From contig JAHBWE010000010.1 of assembly GCA_019637155.1 (NCBI GenBank), positions 340,441-404,440 on the forward strand: DNA of 64,000 bases, read 5' to 3'. Positions 20,800-29,365 of this stretch are shown here, one piece after another. This DNA comes from Labilithrix sp. (GTDB taxonomy: Bacteria > Myxococcota_A > Polyangia > Polyangiales > Polyangiaceae). How positions within the stretch are numbered: the stretch's first letter is position 1; each line of letters begins with the position of its first letter. The translations under genes and the position numbers were made by a program. The notes under the pieces were generated by a model. It had not been told where the DNA came from. It searched no databases and saw only the letters and a program-made list of their open reading frames with translations.

Positions 20800-21542
20800 G
20801 CGAGAGACCGGTCACGACGAGCATCGCGACGCACGACGCGAAGGACATCACGATCCGCGGCAAGAGCTTGTGCGAGGACCTGATCGGCAAGCTGACGTTC
20901 ACGGAGATGACGTACTTCCACGTCGTCGGGCGCGTTCCGACCAAGGCCGAGGCGGCCGTGCTCGACGCGTGTCTCGTCACGCTCATGGAGCACGGCCTCA
21001 CCCCGAGCGTGCTCGCGACGCGGCTCGTGGCGTCGAGCGCGCCGGAGGCGCTGCAGTCCGCGGTCGCGGCGGGGCTCCTCGCGGTCGGCAGCGTGTTCGT
21101 CGGCACGGTCGAGGGCGCGGCGGCGCTCGTCGCGCGCGTCGCGGCGGGCGAGGACCCGGCTCGGATCGCGAAGGAGCACCGCGCGGCGAAGCGGCCGCTC
21201 CCGGGCTTCGGGCACCCCGAGCACAAGCCGGACGATCCGCGTCCGCCGCGCATCTTCGCCGTGCTCGACGCGCACGGGCTCCCGAAGAAGCACGTCGACG
21301 CGCTCCTCGCGCTCGGGCGCGCGGTCGACGCCGAGTACGGCAAGCACATCACGATCAACGCGACCGGCGCGGTCGCGGCCGCGCTCCTCGACGTCGGCGT
21401 CCCCGCCGAGATCATGCGCGGCTTCGCGGTGCTCGCGCGCTGCGCGGGCCTCGTCGGGCACGTGCTCGAGGAGATGCGCGCCCCCGCGATGGGCGCGATC
21501 TGGGACGCGGCGGAGAAGGCGGTCCCTTACGCGGAGCCTTAG
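20796..21542 (+). CDS. citryl-CoA lyase-like protein (citrate synthase superfamily, short form)
   Basis: 248 residues, against about 430 for a citrate synthase. It begins TTSIATHDAKDITIRGKSL, has the LTFTEMTYFHVVGRVPTKAEAAVLDACL helix pair seen in the synthase fold, and keeps the catalytic-site LPGFGHPEHKPDDPR loop with its His and the later INATGAVAAALLDVG segment. Short proteins of this kind are annotated as citryl-CoA lyases, which split citryl-CoA into acetyl-CoA and oxaloacetate. ATGA overlap with the acyl-CoA synthetase suggests the synthetase makes the CoA thioester that this enzyme cleaves; the actual substrate is unknown. Confidence 0.82.
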   Translation: MSERPVTTSIATHDAKDITIRGKSLCEDLIGKLTFTEMTYFHVVGRVPTKAEAAVLDACLVTLMEHGLTPSVLATRLVASSAPEALQSAVAAGLLAVGSVFVGTVEGAAALVARVAAGEDPARIAKEHRAAKRPLPGFGHPEHKPDDPRPPRIFAVLDAHGLPKKHVDALLALGRAVDAEYGKHITINATGAVAAALLDVGVPAEIMRGFAVLARCAGLVGHVLEEMRAPAMGAIWDAAEKAVPYAEP

Positions 21543-21550
21543 CTCGGGGC

Positions 21551-23884
21551 TCAGCGCTTCGCGGGATCGAAGCGCGAGCGCATGCCTTCGAAGAGCTTGC
21601 CGAAGTCGCGATCGACGAGCTCGGTCCTCCGCGCCCACTCCGTGAGGCGGAACGGGAGCGCGGACTCGAACATGATCCACACCGAGTCGTCCGAGAGTCG
21701 GCGCGGGCCCTCCGCGTCGGCTTCGGCGAGCGACCAGGTCTCGTCGTAGGTCTCCGTCGTCACGCCGTGGGACGTGAGGAGCGGCGAGAGGAAGGTCACC
21801 CCCGGCTCGTAGCCGTGCTCCGGCTCCGGGGTCTTCACGACGCAGTTGATCTCGCTCGCGGCGTTGCGGTGCGCGAACGGCGGGCGGAAGCTGTGCTCGA
21901 GGACGTCCCAGCGCGGAGGGAACACGACGAAGTCGCAGATCGCGCGGCCGTGATCGTCGAGCGGCGCGGTGAGGACGGTGAAGATCGACGGGTCCTGGTG
22001 ATCGAACCGGACGGACCCCATCGGGCTGAAGAGCGACAGATCGTACGAGAACGGGACGTGCGTGCCGTGCCACCCGACGACGTCGAAGGCGGAGTGCTTC
22101 TGCGTCGCGGCGTAGAGGCGCCCGCCGAGCTTCGTCACGATCTGGAAGTCGCACGCGCGATCTTCGTACGAGGCGACCGGCGCGTAGAAGTGACGCGCGT
22201 CGGCGAGGCCGTTCGAGCCGATGAGGCCGCGCTCCGGGAGCCGGAGCCGGCGGCCGAAGACCTCGAGCATCCAGCCGCGCCCCTCGCCCTCGGCGAAGCC
22301 GATCGCGAACCGGATCCCGCGCGGGATCACCGCGATCGATCCCGGCGGCACGCGGAGCCACCCGAGCTCGGTCCGGCACTCGAGGGTGCCGGTCTGCGGC
22401 GCGAGGAGGAGATCGCCGTCGGCGGACGAGAACGCGCGATCGGTCATGTCGGCGTTCGCGGCGTAGAGGTGGACGAGGTAGCCCGAGCCCGACGTCGGAT
22501 CGCCGGCGCCGCCCAGGGTGGCGAGGCCGTCGACGAAGTCCACGCGCGCTGGCGCGGACGGGATCGGCGGAGGGCGCCAGCGCGTGCGGTTCGGCTCCAC
22601 GCGATCGAGCGGGGAGAGGAACGGGCCCGGCGGGAGCTCGACGAGCTCGCCGTGATCGAACGAGGCGCGCACGCGGTAGAGCCAGACGCGCGAGTTCTCG
22701 ACGTTGCGAACGGTGAACGGCATCCCGTTCACGAGCTCGGGGACGAGGCCATACGGCGAGAGGCGCGGGGCGTTCTGCGTCTCCGGGATCGCGCCCGGGA
22801 GCGCCTCCGATTCGTGCGCGCCGCCGTAGCCGCCCCGGCCTCGTACGTCCTCGGGTCCGCGCAAGCTCGTCTCCTTGATCGGGCTCGGTGTCTTGGGCCA
22901 CGCGGCCTCGACGATCGGGTCCTCCATCGCGCCGCGCGGGAGCCCGAGCTCCTCGAGGCTCGTCGGCGCGCCGGTCGCGCGCGCGAGCCGCGTGAGCTCC
23001 GCGGCGGGGTCGACGACGCCGAGCACACGCGCGAGGGCCGCCATCGCGGCAGGGGCGCGCTCGCGCTGGTAGCGGACGACGTGCGGAAGGAGCACGGCAT
23101 GCGTCCGCGCATGCGGCAACCCGAAGGCGCCGCCGAGCTCGTGACACAGCTTGTGATGGATGCCCGCCCCCGCATCCGCAAACGCGAGCCCCGCGAGGTA
23201 CGCCCCTTCGAGCGCCTCCTCGCCGATGGTGCCGCTCGCGCCGATGGTGCCGCTCGTGCTGGTCGCGCCGCGGAGAGCGCGGACGATGAGGGTGAGCGCC
23301 TCCTCGGCGAGGGCGTGGGTTCCGCGGTCGGAGGGATCGTTCCACAGCGCCTCGACCGCGTGCGCCGCTGCGTTCCAGAGGCTCGCGACCGCGACGGGGC
23401 GGGGGAGGCTCGCGAGGCGATCGGGATCGTAGAGGACGAGGACGGGGCGCACGCGCTCGTCGCGTCCGGTCTTCTTCGCGCCGTCCTCGGTGATGCCGTA
23501 GACCGGGGTCATCTCCGAGCCCGAGTACGTCGTCGGGATCGCGACGACGCGCGCGGCGCCGCGGAGGGCGAGCGCCTTCGCGAGGCCGATCGCGGAGCCG
23601 CCGCCGAGCGCGAGGAGGACGTCGGCGCCCTCCGCCGCCGCGTGGGCGTCGTCGACCGTCGCGCGCGGCACGTGCTCGCGCGCCTTCGCGTAGACGGTCG
23701 CGCCGAGCGCGCCGAGGTTCTTCGCGAGCGCGGCCGCGTCGGCGGCGCGGCCGGGCGTGCAGACGACGAGGACCTTCTTCGCGCCGAGGGCCTCGAGCTC
23801 GGCGCGAGGGTCGAGCGAGACGCCGGCCCCGAAGACGACCTTTGCCGCACCGCGGCGGACCGAGAAGCGCGTCCCTTGTTGCAA
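21551..23884 (-). CDS. maleylacetate reductase-homogentisate dioxygenase fusion
   Basis: 777 residues in one uninterrupted frame. Residues 1-340 are an iron-type alcohol dehydrogenase of the maleylacetate reductase branch: ALGGGSAIGLAKAL, AIPTTYSGSEMTPVYG and GIHHKLCHELGGAFGLPHARTHA are all present. From about residue 353 the chain becomes a homogentisate 1,2-dioxygenase, starting GGAHESEALPGAIPETQN. The catalytic His region VVGWHGT (about 606), iron ligands His672 and Glu678 (AHRNAASE) and His706 (TSHGVTTE) line up with human His335, Glu341 and His371. Homogentisate cleavage gives maleylacetoacetate, not maleylacetate, so the partner reductase is unexpected; the dioxygenase may act on another hydroquinone-type substrate. 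Divergent from the GST gene by 44 bases. Confidence 0.88.
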   Translation of the reverse strand: MQQGTRFSVRRGAAKVVFGAGVSLDPRAELEALGAKKVLVVCTPGRAADAAALAKNLGALGATVYAKAREHVPRATVDDAHAAAEGADVLLALGGGSAIGLAKALALRGAARVVAIPTTYSGSEMTPVYGITEDGAKKTGRDERVRPVLVLYDPDRLASLPRPVAVASLWNAAAHAVEALWNDPSDRGTHALAEEALTLIVRALRGATSTSGTIGASGTIGEEALEGAYLAGLAFADAGAGIHHKLCHELGGAFGLPHARTHAVLLPHVVRYQRERAPAAMAALARVLGVVDPAAELTRLARATGAPTSLEELGLPRGAMEDPIVEAAWPKTPSPIKETSLRGPEDVRGRGGYGGAHESEALPGAIPETQNAPRLSPYGLVPELVNGMPFTVRNVENSRVWLYRVRASFDHGELVELPPGPFLSPLDRVEPNRTRWRPPPIPSAPARVDFVDGLATLGGAGDPTSGSGYLVHLYAANADMTDRAFSSADGDLLLAPQTGTLECRTELGWLRVPPGSIAVIPRGIRFAIGFAEGEGRGWMLEVFGRRLRLPERGLIGSNGLADARHFYAPVASYEDRACDFQIVTKLGGRLYAATQKHSAFDVVGWHGTHVPFSYDLSLFSPMGSVRFDHQDPSIFTVLTAPLDDHGRAICDFVVFPPRWDVLEHSFRPPFAHRNAASEINCVVKTPEPEHGYEPGVTFLSPLLTSHGVTTETYDETWSLAEADAEGPRRLSDDSVWIMFESALPFRLTEWARRTELVDRDFGKLFEGMRSRFDPAKR

Positions 23885-23928
23885 GCGGAGACCGAGCTTA
23901 GCATCCGCGCTTCGTTGGGAGACCTGCC

Positions 23929-24603
23929 ATGAAACTTCATTTCCATCCCGTGTCGACCGCGTCCCGTCCCGTCGTCCTCTTCTGCGCGGAGGCGGGCATC
24001 AAATACGAGCCCGTCGTCGTGGACCTCATGACCGGCGCACACGTGAAACCGCCGTTTTCCACGTTGAACCCGAACTGCCAGGTGCCCGTCCTCGAGGACG
24101 GCGACTTCGTGCTCACGGAGTCCTCGGCGATCCTGAAGTACCTCGCCGACAAGATCGACTCGCCCGCCTACCCGAAGGACCTCAAGAAGCGCGCGCGCGT
24201 GAACGAGGTGATGGACTGGTTCAACACCGGCCACTACCGCGAGTTCGCCTACCACCTCGTGTACCCGCAGCTCTTCCCGCACCACAAGCGCCCGACCGAC
24301 GCGGGCCAGGCGGAGACGCTCCAGTGGGGCAAGACGCAGGCGGAGACGTGGATGGAGCGCCTCGACAAACACGTCCTCGGCGCGAAGAAGTTCCTCTGCG
24401 GCGACGAGATCACGATCGCGGACTACTTCGGCGCGGAGATCCTCGCCGCCGGCGACATCATCGGCGTGAGCTACAAGAAGTGGCCGAACGTCGAGCGCTG
24501 GATGAGCACCATGCGCGCGCTCCCGGGCTGGAAGACGACGAACGAGGCGACGGACGGCTTCGCCGCGTCGATGAAGGGCAAGGAGTTCGTCACCTTCGCG
24601 TGA
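23929..24603 (+). CDS. glutathione S-transferase family protein
   Basis: 224 residues. N-terminal thioredoxin-like domain with HPVSTASRPVVLF, the cis-Pro segment NCQVPVLEDGDFVLTESSAILKYLADK that binds the gamma-glutamyl group, and an all-helical C-terminal domain ending GWKTTNEATDGFAASMKGKEFVTF. It is class theta/beta-like. Maleylacetoacetate isomerase, the enzyme that follows homogentisate dioxygenase, is also a GST, but its usual SSCSxR active-site motif is not present; here the motif is STASRP. Divergent position next to the dioxygenase fusion suggests it may isomerise or detoxify the ring-cleavage product; this is inference. Confidence 0.88.
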   Translation: MKLHFHPVSTASRPVVLFCAEAGIKYEPVVVDLMTGAHVKPPFSTLNPNCQVPVLEDGDFVLTESSAILKYLADKIDSPAYPKDLKKRARVNEVMDWFNTGHYREFAYHLVYPQLFPHHKRPTDAGQAETLQWGKTQAETWMERLDKHVLGAKKFLCGDEITIADYFGAEILAAGDIIGVSYKKWPNVERWMSTMRALPGWKTTNEATDGFAASMKGKEFVTFA

Positions 24604-24610
24604 AGGACGC

Positions 24611-24979
24611 GTGACCGCGTTCCCGGAGACGATCCCTACGTGGCTCCGGAACCCCGCGATCATGGCGGGCTACTTCCGCGATCCCGCGCAGACCGCGGCC
24701 GCGATCGACGACGAAGGCTGGCTCCACACCGGCGACGTCGTCCGTGAAGAAGACGGCGTCTTCACGTTCGTCTCGCGGAAGAAGGACATGCTCCGCCGCC
24801 GCGGCGAGAACATCGCGGCGGCGGAGATCGAGGACGTGCTCGCGGCGTACCCCGGCGTCGTCGAGGCCGCCGTCGTCGGCGTGCCGTCGGAGCTCGGCGA
24901 GGACGACATCGTCGCCTACCTCGTGCTCGCGCCGGGCACGCCGCACGACGAGGCCGCCCTCGTCGCTCCCACCCGTACG
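24611..24979 (+). pseudogene. C-terminal fragment of an acyl-CoA synthetase
   Basis: After a GTG at 24611, residues about 10-115 match only the hinge and early C-terminal domain of AMP-forming acyl-CoA synthetases: NPAIMAGYFRDPAQTAAAIDDEGWLHTGDV, then VSRKKDMLRRRGENIAAAEIEDVL and VVEAAVVGVPSELGEDDIVAYL. The whole adenylation core is missing, and so is the final catalytic lysine region. The frame stays open beyond the homology only because it runs antisense through thioredoxin. It is a decayed remnant of a CaiC-like ligase, not a copy of the intact synthetase at 19282, which differs clearly in sequence. Confidence 0.75.
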
Positions 24980-24988
24980 ATGGGAGCG

Positions 24989-25306
24989 TCAGGTCGGGAG
25001 CAGCGCGGCGAGCGTGTCGAGGCTCGCGGTGCCGGTGTGCCGCTTGTGCTCCTCGCCGCCGACGAACGTGATGACGGTGGGGAGCGCGCGGACGCGGTAC
25101 CTCGAGGCGATCGCGGCGTCGGCGTCGGCGTCGATCGCGAGGACCTTCACGCGGGCGCCCTCCCGCGCGGCGAGCTTCTCGACGATCGGTTCGAGCACGC
25201 GGCAGGGGCCGCACCACGCCGCCCCGAAGTCGAGGAGGACAGGGACCGGGGACCGGAGGACCTCACGCTCGAAGGACTCTGCCGTGACGAAAGGGATCTT
25301 GCTCAT
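24989..25306 (-). CDS. thioredoxin
   Basis: 105 residues with the classical active site W-CGPC (Cys32 and Cys35) and the cis-Pro of ALPTVITF. It reduces protein disulphides in the cytoplasm; no signal peptide is present. The start ATG (MSKIPFVTAESF) is chosen because the longer upstream frame lacks thioredoxin similarity and overlaps the sigma-factor leader region. Divergent from the sigma factor, with 87 bases between start codons; those bases show no further gene. Confidence 0.93.
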   Translation of the reverse strand: MSKIPFVTAESFEREVLRSPVPVLLDFGAAWCGPCRVLEPIVEKLAAREGARVKVLAIDADADAAIASRYRVRALPTVITFVGGEEHKRHTGTASLDTLAALLPT

Positions 25307-25393
25307 GCCGAGACAGGTCGCGAGCGAGCGGCATCTTTCATGAAAGCGCGCTGTAAGATCGGAGGAGCCTGGCACCTCTGCCTCGTGCGAGCC

Positions 25394-25894
25394 ATGGAAC
25401 CCCTCGACGCCCTGACCGATTTCATCCGTGCGCATCGCGGCGACGTCGTCTCCGCCGCCCGGCGCGAGGGGCTCTCCGCCGAGGACGCGGTCGAGTGCGC
25501 GCAAGAGGCCTTCGCGACCCACCTCCAGCTCCTCCATCGCGGCGACGCGCCGGTCCGGGCGGCGGAGTGGCTCCCGTACGTCACCACCATCGCGCGGAAC
25601 ACGGCGCGGAACCGCCGCCGCCGCCACCACGTCGCGCGACCGCACGAGGCCGAGCACGACACGGCGTCGGAGGCAGCCTCGCCGGAGGACCTCGTCGCCG
25701 CGGCCGAGGAGCACGTCCGCCTCCACGCGTGCGTCGAGCGCCTGTGCGGGACGCAGCGCTCGGTCGTGATGCTGCGCCTCCTCGAGGAGCGCGCGGGCGA
25801 AGACGTCGCGGCGGAGCTCGGCATCACCCGCGGCTACGTCGACGTGCTCCTGCACCGCGCGAAGGCCTCGCTCCGCGAGTGCCTGACGGAGTGA
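25394..25894 (+). CDS. ECF-type RNA polymerase sigma factor
   Basis: 166 residues. Region 2 (residues about 8-85) contains AAREGLSAEDAVECAQEAFATHLQL and the YVTTIARNTARNRRRR helix; region 4 (about 115-165) has CVERLCGTQRSVVMLRLLEERAGEDVAAELGITRGYVDVLLHRAKASLRECL, the promoter -35 recognition helix-turn-helix. The ATG at 25394 gives the standard region-2 start; an upstream GTG or ATG would add 3 to 18 residues. No anti-sigma gene is recognisable next to it; the membrane protein downstream (4 bases away) is DUF2809, which is not a known anti-sigma family. Confidence 0.88.
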   Translation: MEPLDALTDFIRAHRGDVVSAARREGLSAEDAVECAQEAFATHLQLLHRGDAPVRAAEWLPYVTTIARNTARNRRRRHHVARPHEAEHDTASEAASPEDLVAAAEEHVRLHACVERLCGTQRSVVMLRLLEERAGEDVAAELGITRGYVDVLLHRAKASLRECLTE

Positions 25895-25898
25895 CGGC

Positions 25899-26267
25899 GT
25901 GCGTCGGTTCGCGATCGCCGGCGCGGCCCTCTCGATCGGGCTCGGGCTCCTCTCGCGGAGGGCGCCGATCGGGCTCGCGCTCTGGGACAAGAGCTTCGGC
26001 GACGCGATCTACGCGGTGATGATCGGCTTCCTCGTGCTCGCCGCGCGGCCCGGGCTCGGCCCGCGCGCGGTCGGCCTCGCGGCGTTCGCGATCTGCTTCG
26101 CGCTCGAGGTGTTCCAGCTCACCGGCGTCGCGGGGAAGCTGCCGCGCTTCTTTCGCTTCGTCCTCGGGACGACGTTCGCCTGGCACGACGTCGCGTGTTA
26201 CGTCGCCGGCGCGCTCGCGGTCACGGCGCTGTGCGCGCTCGAATCGCGCCGCCGACGGCGAGCATGA
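25899..26267 (+). CDS. DUF2809 family membrane protein
   Basis: 122 residues, GTG start, four predicted membrane helices. DUF2809 signs include the N-terminal GLGLLSRR, the central AVMIGFLVLAARPG, FALEVFQLTG and the WHDVACYVAGALAV segment near the C-terminus. Function of the family is unknown. It follows the sigma factor by 4 bases on the same strand. Its last 47 bases overlap the end of the convergent gene at 26221. Confidence 0.85.
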   Translation: MRRFAIAGAALSIGLGLLSRRAPIGLALWDKSFGDAIYAVMIGFLVLAARPGLGPRAVGLAAFAICFALEVFQLTGVAGKLPRFFRFVLGTTFAWHDVACYVAGALAVTALCALESRRRRRA

Positions 26268-27564
26268 CGCGAAGGAGCTGGATCGCGGCGAAGAGGAGCG
26301 CCGGCGCGACGACGAGCGCGCCCATGATGAAGAGCTCGCTCGGGATCGCCTTCATCGCGAGCTGGAGCAGCGTGCCGGCGCTGCCCGCGATGACCGCCAC
26401 CCGCACCGCCTGGCGGGCGCGGGCGGCGACGGCGCTCAGCGTCAGGTCGTCCGCGATGCGGGCGAGCGCGAGGAGGATGCAGCTCGCCGTGATGACGCCG
26501 AGGCCAGTGCTCACCGCGGCGAAGATGGGGAGCGCGTCCATCGCGGTGAAGGCGGCGGAGAGGCTGCCGCCGAGCGCCTTCGCCGTCAGGCTCGTGCCGG
26601 CGGCGTCGAGGAGCAGCGCGAAGACCAGGCAGACGCTCGCGCCCGACGTGTACATGCGCGTGTCCGCGGACGGCGCGGGCGCGCGGCCGATCATCACGAG
26701 TCCGCCGATCGCCGCGAACGTCGCGATGGCGCTCACGAACGCGATGCCGACGATCGAGTCGCCGACGCCGCGGAGCGCTCCGTAGGAGCCCGCCATGGAC
26801 TTCGCTTCGGCGAGCGCGCCGTACGACGCGAGGGCGCACAGGACACGGACGGCCACCGCGCCGAGGTAGAGGGTGATGCCGTCCGCCACCGTCCGCCACT
26901 CCCGTCCGAGCCGCGAGTCGGACGCCGGCGCGCCCGGCTCCTCCGGCGTCGCGCGCCCGATCGCGACCGCGAGCCATCCCGCGCCGACCACGAACGCGAG
27001 CGAGGCGACGCGGCTGAGCCCCGTCCAGATCGCGTTGTAGGTCGCAGAGTCGGCGCGCACGAGCCACTCGACCGCGGCGAGCAGGTCGAGGACGGCGAGC
27101 AGACCAGCCGCGACCGCGCCGACGAGCGACGGAGCGCGCGCGCGGGCCGCGCGACCGGCGGCGAGCATGATCAACACGAGCGCGCCGAACGCCGCTCCGC
27201 GCGCCACCATGCCCGCGCTGCCGGCGACGCGCAGGAAGGACGACTCGAAGTCTCCGGTCGTGCGCATGCGGTGGATCGCGATCTCCTGCAGACCGCGCGC
27301 GACGAGGTTCGCCGCGAACGCCCCCGCCGCCACGCGCCCCGCCGTGCGCGCCCACGTCCCTGCGGCCGCGACCGCGCCGAGAGCCGAGAGGATGACGAGG
27401 CCCCACCACAGCCAGTGGAGGACGGAGGCGACCTTCGTCGCGAGCTCGTAGTGCCCTTGCTCCGCTGCGCGCGCGAAGAGACGCGCGTTGATGAAAGCGA
27501 ACGTGGTCCCGAGCGCGGTCGCGACCGCGAGGACGGCGAGCCCGGAGCGCGGTCGCATCATCAT
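26221..27564 (-). CDS. polytopic membrane protein, unknown function
   Basis: 447 residues starting at the first of three consecutive Met codons; a longer frame to 27759 exists but would cover the promoter region of the acyltransferase gene. About ten hydrophobic segments are spread over the chain, with a polar loop near residue 205 (ATPEEPGAPASDSRLGREW). Two halves look loosely alike, each with a GxxxA-rich helix series, which may reflect internal duplication. No transport or enzyme motif was recognised. The 3' end overlaps DUF2809 by 47 bases, tail to tail. Confidence 0.65.
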   Translation of the reverse strand: MMMRPRSGLAVLAVATALGTTFAFINARLFARAAEQGHYELATKVASVLHWLWWGLVILSALGAVAAAGTWARTAGRVAAGAFAANLVARGLQEIAIHRMRTTGDFESSFLRVAGSAGMVARGAAFGALVLIMLAAGRAARARAPSLVGAVAAGLLAVLDLLAAVEWLVRADSATYNAIWTGLSRVASLAFVVGAGWLAVAIGRATPEEPGAPASDSRLGREWRTVADGITLYLGAVAVRVLCALASYGALAEAKSMAGSYGALRGVGDSIVGIAFVSAIATFAAIGGLVMIGRAPAPSADTRMYTSGASVCLVFALLLDAAGTSLTAKALGGSLSAAFTAMDALPIFAAVSTGLGVITASCILLALARIADDLTLSAVAARARQAVRVAVIAGSAGTLLQLAMKAIPSELFIMGALVVAPALLFAAIQLLRVMLAVGGAIRARTAP

Positions 27565-27610
27565 CGGCCGTCGGAGCCTATCCGATCGGCGCGCCGCGGC
27601 CTCGAGCCGT

Positions 27611-27650
27611 TCTATTTCTCGATAATCATTGGTTTTTCTAAAAAAGTGCA
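27611..27650. promoter_or_regulatory. AT-rich promoter region with half Fur-box-like sequence
   Basis: In the 136-base gap between 27564 and 27701 the composition changes to about 70 % A+T (TCTATTTCTCGATAATCATT then GGTTTTTCTAAAAAAG). GATAATCATT (27621-27630) matches the right-hand part of the classical Fur box. It is likely a promoter for the acyltransferase, the membrane protein, or both. Iron control is a weak suggestion. Confidence 0.35.
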
Positions 27651-27700
27651 CCGCGCGTCTGTGCCCGCGCTCGAAGCCGGCGCAAACTGGAGGCTCGCGC

Positions 27701-28591
27701 GTGGAGACCGAGCGAACGCATGATCGCGCCGCCCCGCACGAGCGGGAGTTCTGGCGCAAGGCCGCGCGCTGGGGGTCGAGCGGCCCCGAGTGGTGGCTGC
27801 GTCACGGTCCGCCCTTCATCGGCTGGGCGATGGCGGCGATCGTCCCGTCCGCGCGGCGATCGGTGCGCGCGAACCTCCATCGCGTGCGTGGTCCGACGTC
27901 GCCGCTCCGCGACGCGCGGGACGTGCTCGCGACGTTCGGGACGTTCGCGTCGTGCGTCGCGGAGGTGCTCTCGAACGAGGCGCCGGGCGGACCGAAGCGC
28001 CCGCGCGCGCTGATCCACGGCGAACGCCACGTCCGCGCGGCGATCGCGGCGCGGCGCGGGGTCGTGCTCGTCACCGCGCACACGGCGGGATGGGACATCG
28101 TCGGGCCGCTCCTCGGCGCCGACTTCCAGCTCGACCTCGTGCTCGTCACCCACGCCGAGCCCGACGCGCGCGCGGGCGACATCCAGGACGAGGCGCGGCG
28201 CCGGAGCGGCGTGAAGATCGCGCGCGTGGGCGACGATCCGCTCGCCTCGCTCCCGCTCCTCCGCCACCTCCGCGGCGGCGGCGTGGTCGCGCTCCAGCTC
28301 GATCGCGTCGTGCCCGGCATGAGGACCCGCCGCGTGCCGCTGCTCGGGAGGGAGGGGGAGCTGCCGGAGGGGCCGTTCCGGCTCGCGGCGGCGTCGGGCG
28401 CGCCGGTCCTCCCGGTCTTCTGCGCGCGGCGCGGGCATCGCTCGTACCTCGTCGAGGCGTTCGAGCCGCAATGGATCGCGCGGCGCGCGCCGGAGGCCGA
28501 CGTCGACCGCGCGGCGGCGACGGTCGCCGCCGCGATGACCCGGTTCCTTCGCGCGCATCCGACGCAGTGGTTCCAGTTCGGCAACGGCTAG
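27701..28591 (+). CDS. lysophospholipid / lipid A-type acyltransferase (LpxL/HtrB family)
   Basis: 296 residues. The acyltransferase catalytic motif H-x4-D appears as HTAGWD near residue 127, and the later GVVALQLDRVVPGMRTRRVPLLGRE corresponds to the substrate-binding part. FAAASGAPVLPVFCARRG-like sequence and the C-terminal HPTQWFQF match the LpxL/LpxM group. It transfers a fatty acyl chain to lipid A or a related lipid at the inner membrane. GTG at 27701 is preferred because CTGGAGG lies 8 bases upstream; a GTG at 27629 would add 24 residues from the AT-rich promoter. Confidence 0.85.
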   Translation: METERTHDRAAPHEREFWRKAARWGSSGPEWWLRHGPPFIGWAMAAIVPSARRSVRANLHRVRGPTSPLRDARDVLATFGTFASCVAEVLSNEAPGGPKRPRALIHGERHVRAAIAARRGVVLVTAHTAGWDIVGPLLGADFQLDLVLVTHAEPDARAGDIQDEARRRSGVKIARVGDDPLASLPLLRHLRGGGVVALQLDRVVPGMRTRRVPLLGREGELPEGPFRLAAASGAPVLPVFCARRGHRSYLVEAFEPQWIARRAPEADVDRAAATVAAAMTRFLRAHPTQWFQFGNG

Positions 28592-28615
28592 TGATATGGT
28601 CGCCGCCCTTTCGCC

Positions 28616-29362
28616 ATGGCGACGCGCCTTCACATCGGAACGAAAGAGCTGCGCGGTGCGCTCACGGCCTACGCGAAGCGCTTCGACCTGCTCGAGATCA
28701 AGGGCGAGAGCGCCGCGACGCTGAAGCGCGCGCCTCTGTCCGCCACGCTCAAGAAGTGGCGCAAGAGCGTGCCGCCGCACTTCGACTTCGTCGTCGTCGC
28801 CGGCCCCGCCGTCGGAAAGGTGAAGGCCTCCGACGCGCTCGAGGCGGAGCTCGAGGCGATGCTCGCGACGGCGAAGGTGCTCGAGTCGCGCGTCATCGTC
28901 CTCCCGACCCACAGCGACGTGACGCCGTCGAAGGTCTCGCGCGACCGCGTCGCGAAGCTGCTCGAGCGCATCCCGCGCGACGCGTCGACTGTGGTCTGGG
29001 AGCCGAGCGGCCTCTGGGAGCACGAAGACGCGGCGGTGCAGGCCAAGCAATGGGGCGTCGTCCTCGCGTGCGATCCGGTGCGCGACGTCGTGCCGGTCGG
29101 CCCGGTCGCCTTCTGCCGCCTCCGCGCGCTCGGTCAAACCCGCGCCTACAGCACCGCCGCGCTCGAGAAGGTCGCGCGCGCGATCGGCGAGCGGCGCGAC
29201 GCGTACGTCGTGATCGAGACCGACGGCGCGCTCAAGGAAGCCAAGACGCTCCGGGCGCTGGTCCGCGCGGCGGGCTCGAAGACTCGAGGCGGGATGGGCC
29301 GCCTGATCCGCCCGCGCGGCGCCGCGGCTCGCGACGACGACGACGACGACGACGAGGAATAG
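28616..29362 (+). CDS. DUF72 family protein
   Basis: 248 residues. A TIM-barrel-like DUF72 (YecE) pattern: LHIGTKELRG, FDLLEIKGE, LKKWRKSVPPHFDFVV, VVWEPSGLWEHED, and CRLRALGQTRAYS. Function unknown in all bacteria. The C-terminus ends in eight or more Asp followed by Glu (from about residue 238), an acidic tail not usual for the family. The gene is 24 bases after the acyltransferase and 3 before the GGT-like gene, so the three may form an operon. Confidence 0.82.
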   Translation: MATRLHIGTKELRGALTAYAKRFDLLEIKGESAATLKRAPLSATLKKWRKSVPPHFDFVVVAGPAVGKVKASDALEAELEAMLATAKVLESRVIVLPTHSDVTPSKVSRDRVAKLLERIPRDASTVVWEPSGLWEHEDAAVQAKQWGVVLACDPVRDVVPVGPVAFCRLRALGQTRAYSTAALEKVARAIGERRDAYVVIETDGALKEAKTLRALVRAAGSKTRGGMGRLIRPRGAAARDDDDDDDEE

Positions 29363-29365
29363 CGA

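Noticed and set aside
26221..26267. 47-base tail-to-tail overlap of DUF2809 and the membrane protein
   Set aside because: Convergent overlaps of this size are not rare in compact GC-rich genomes; both frames have membrane-protein features.
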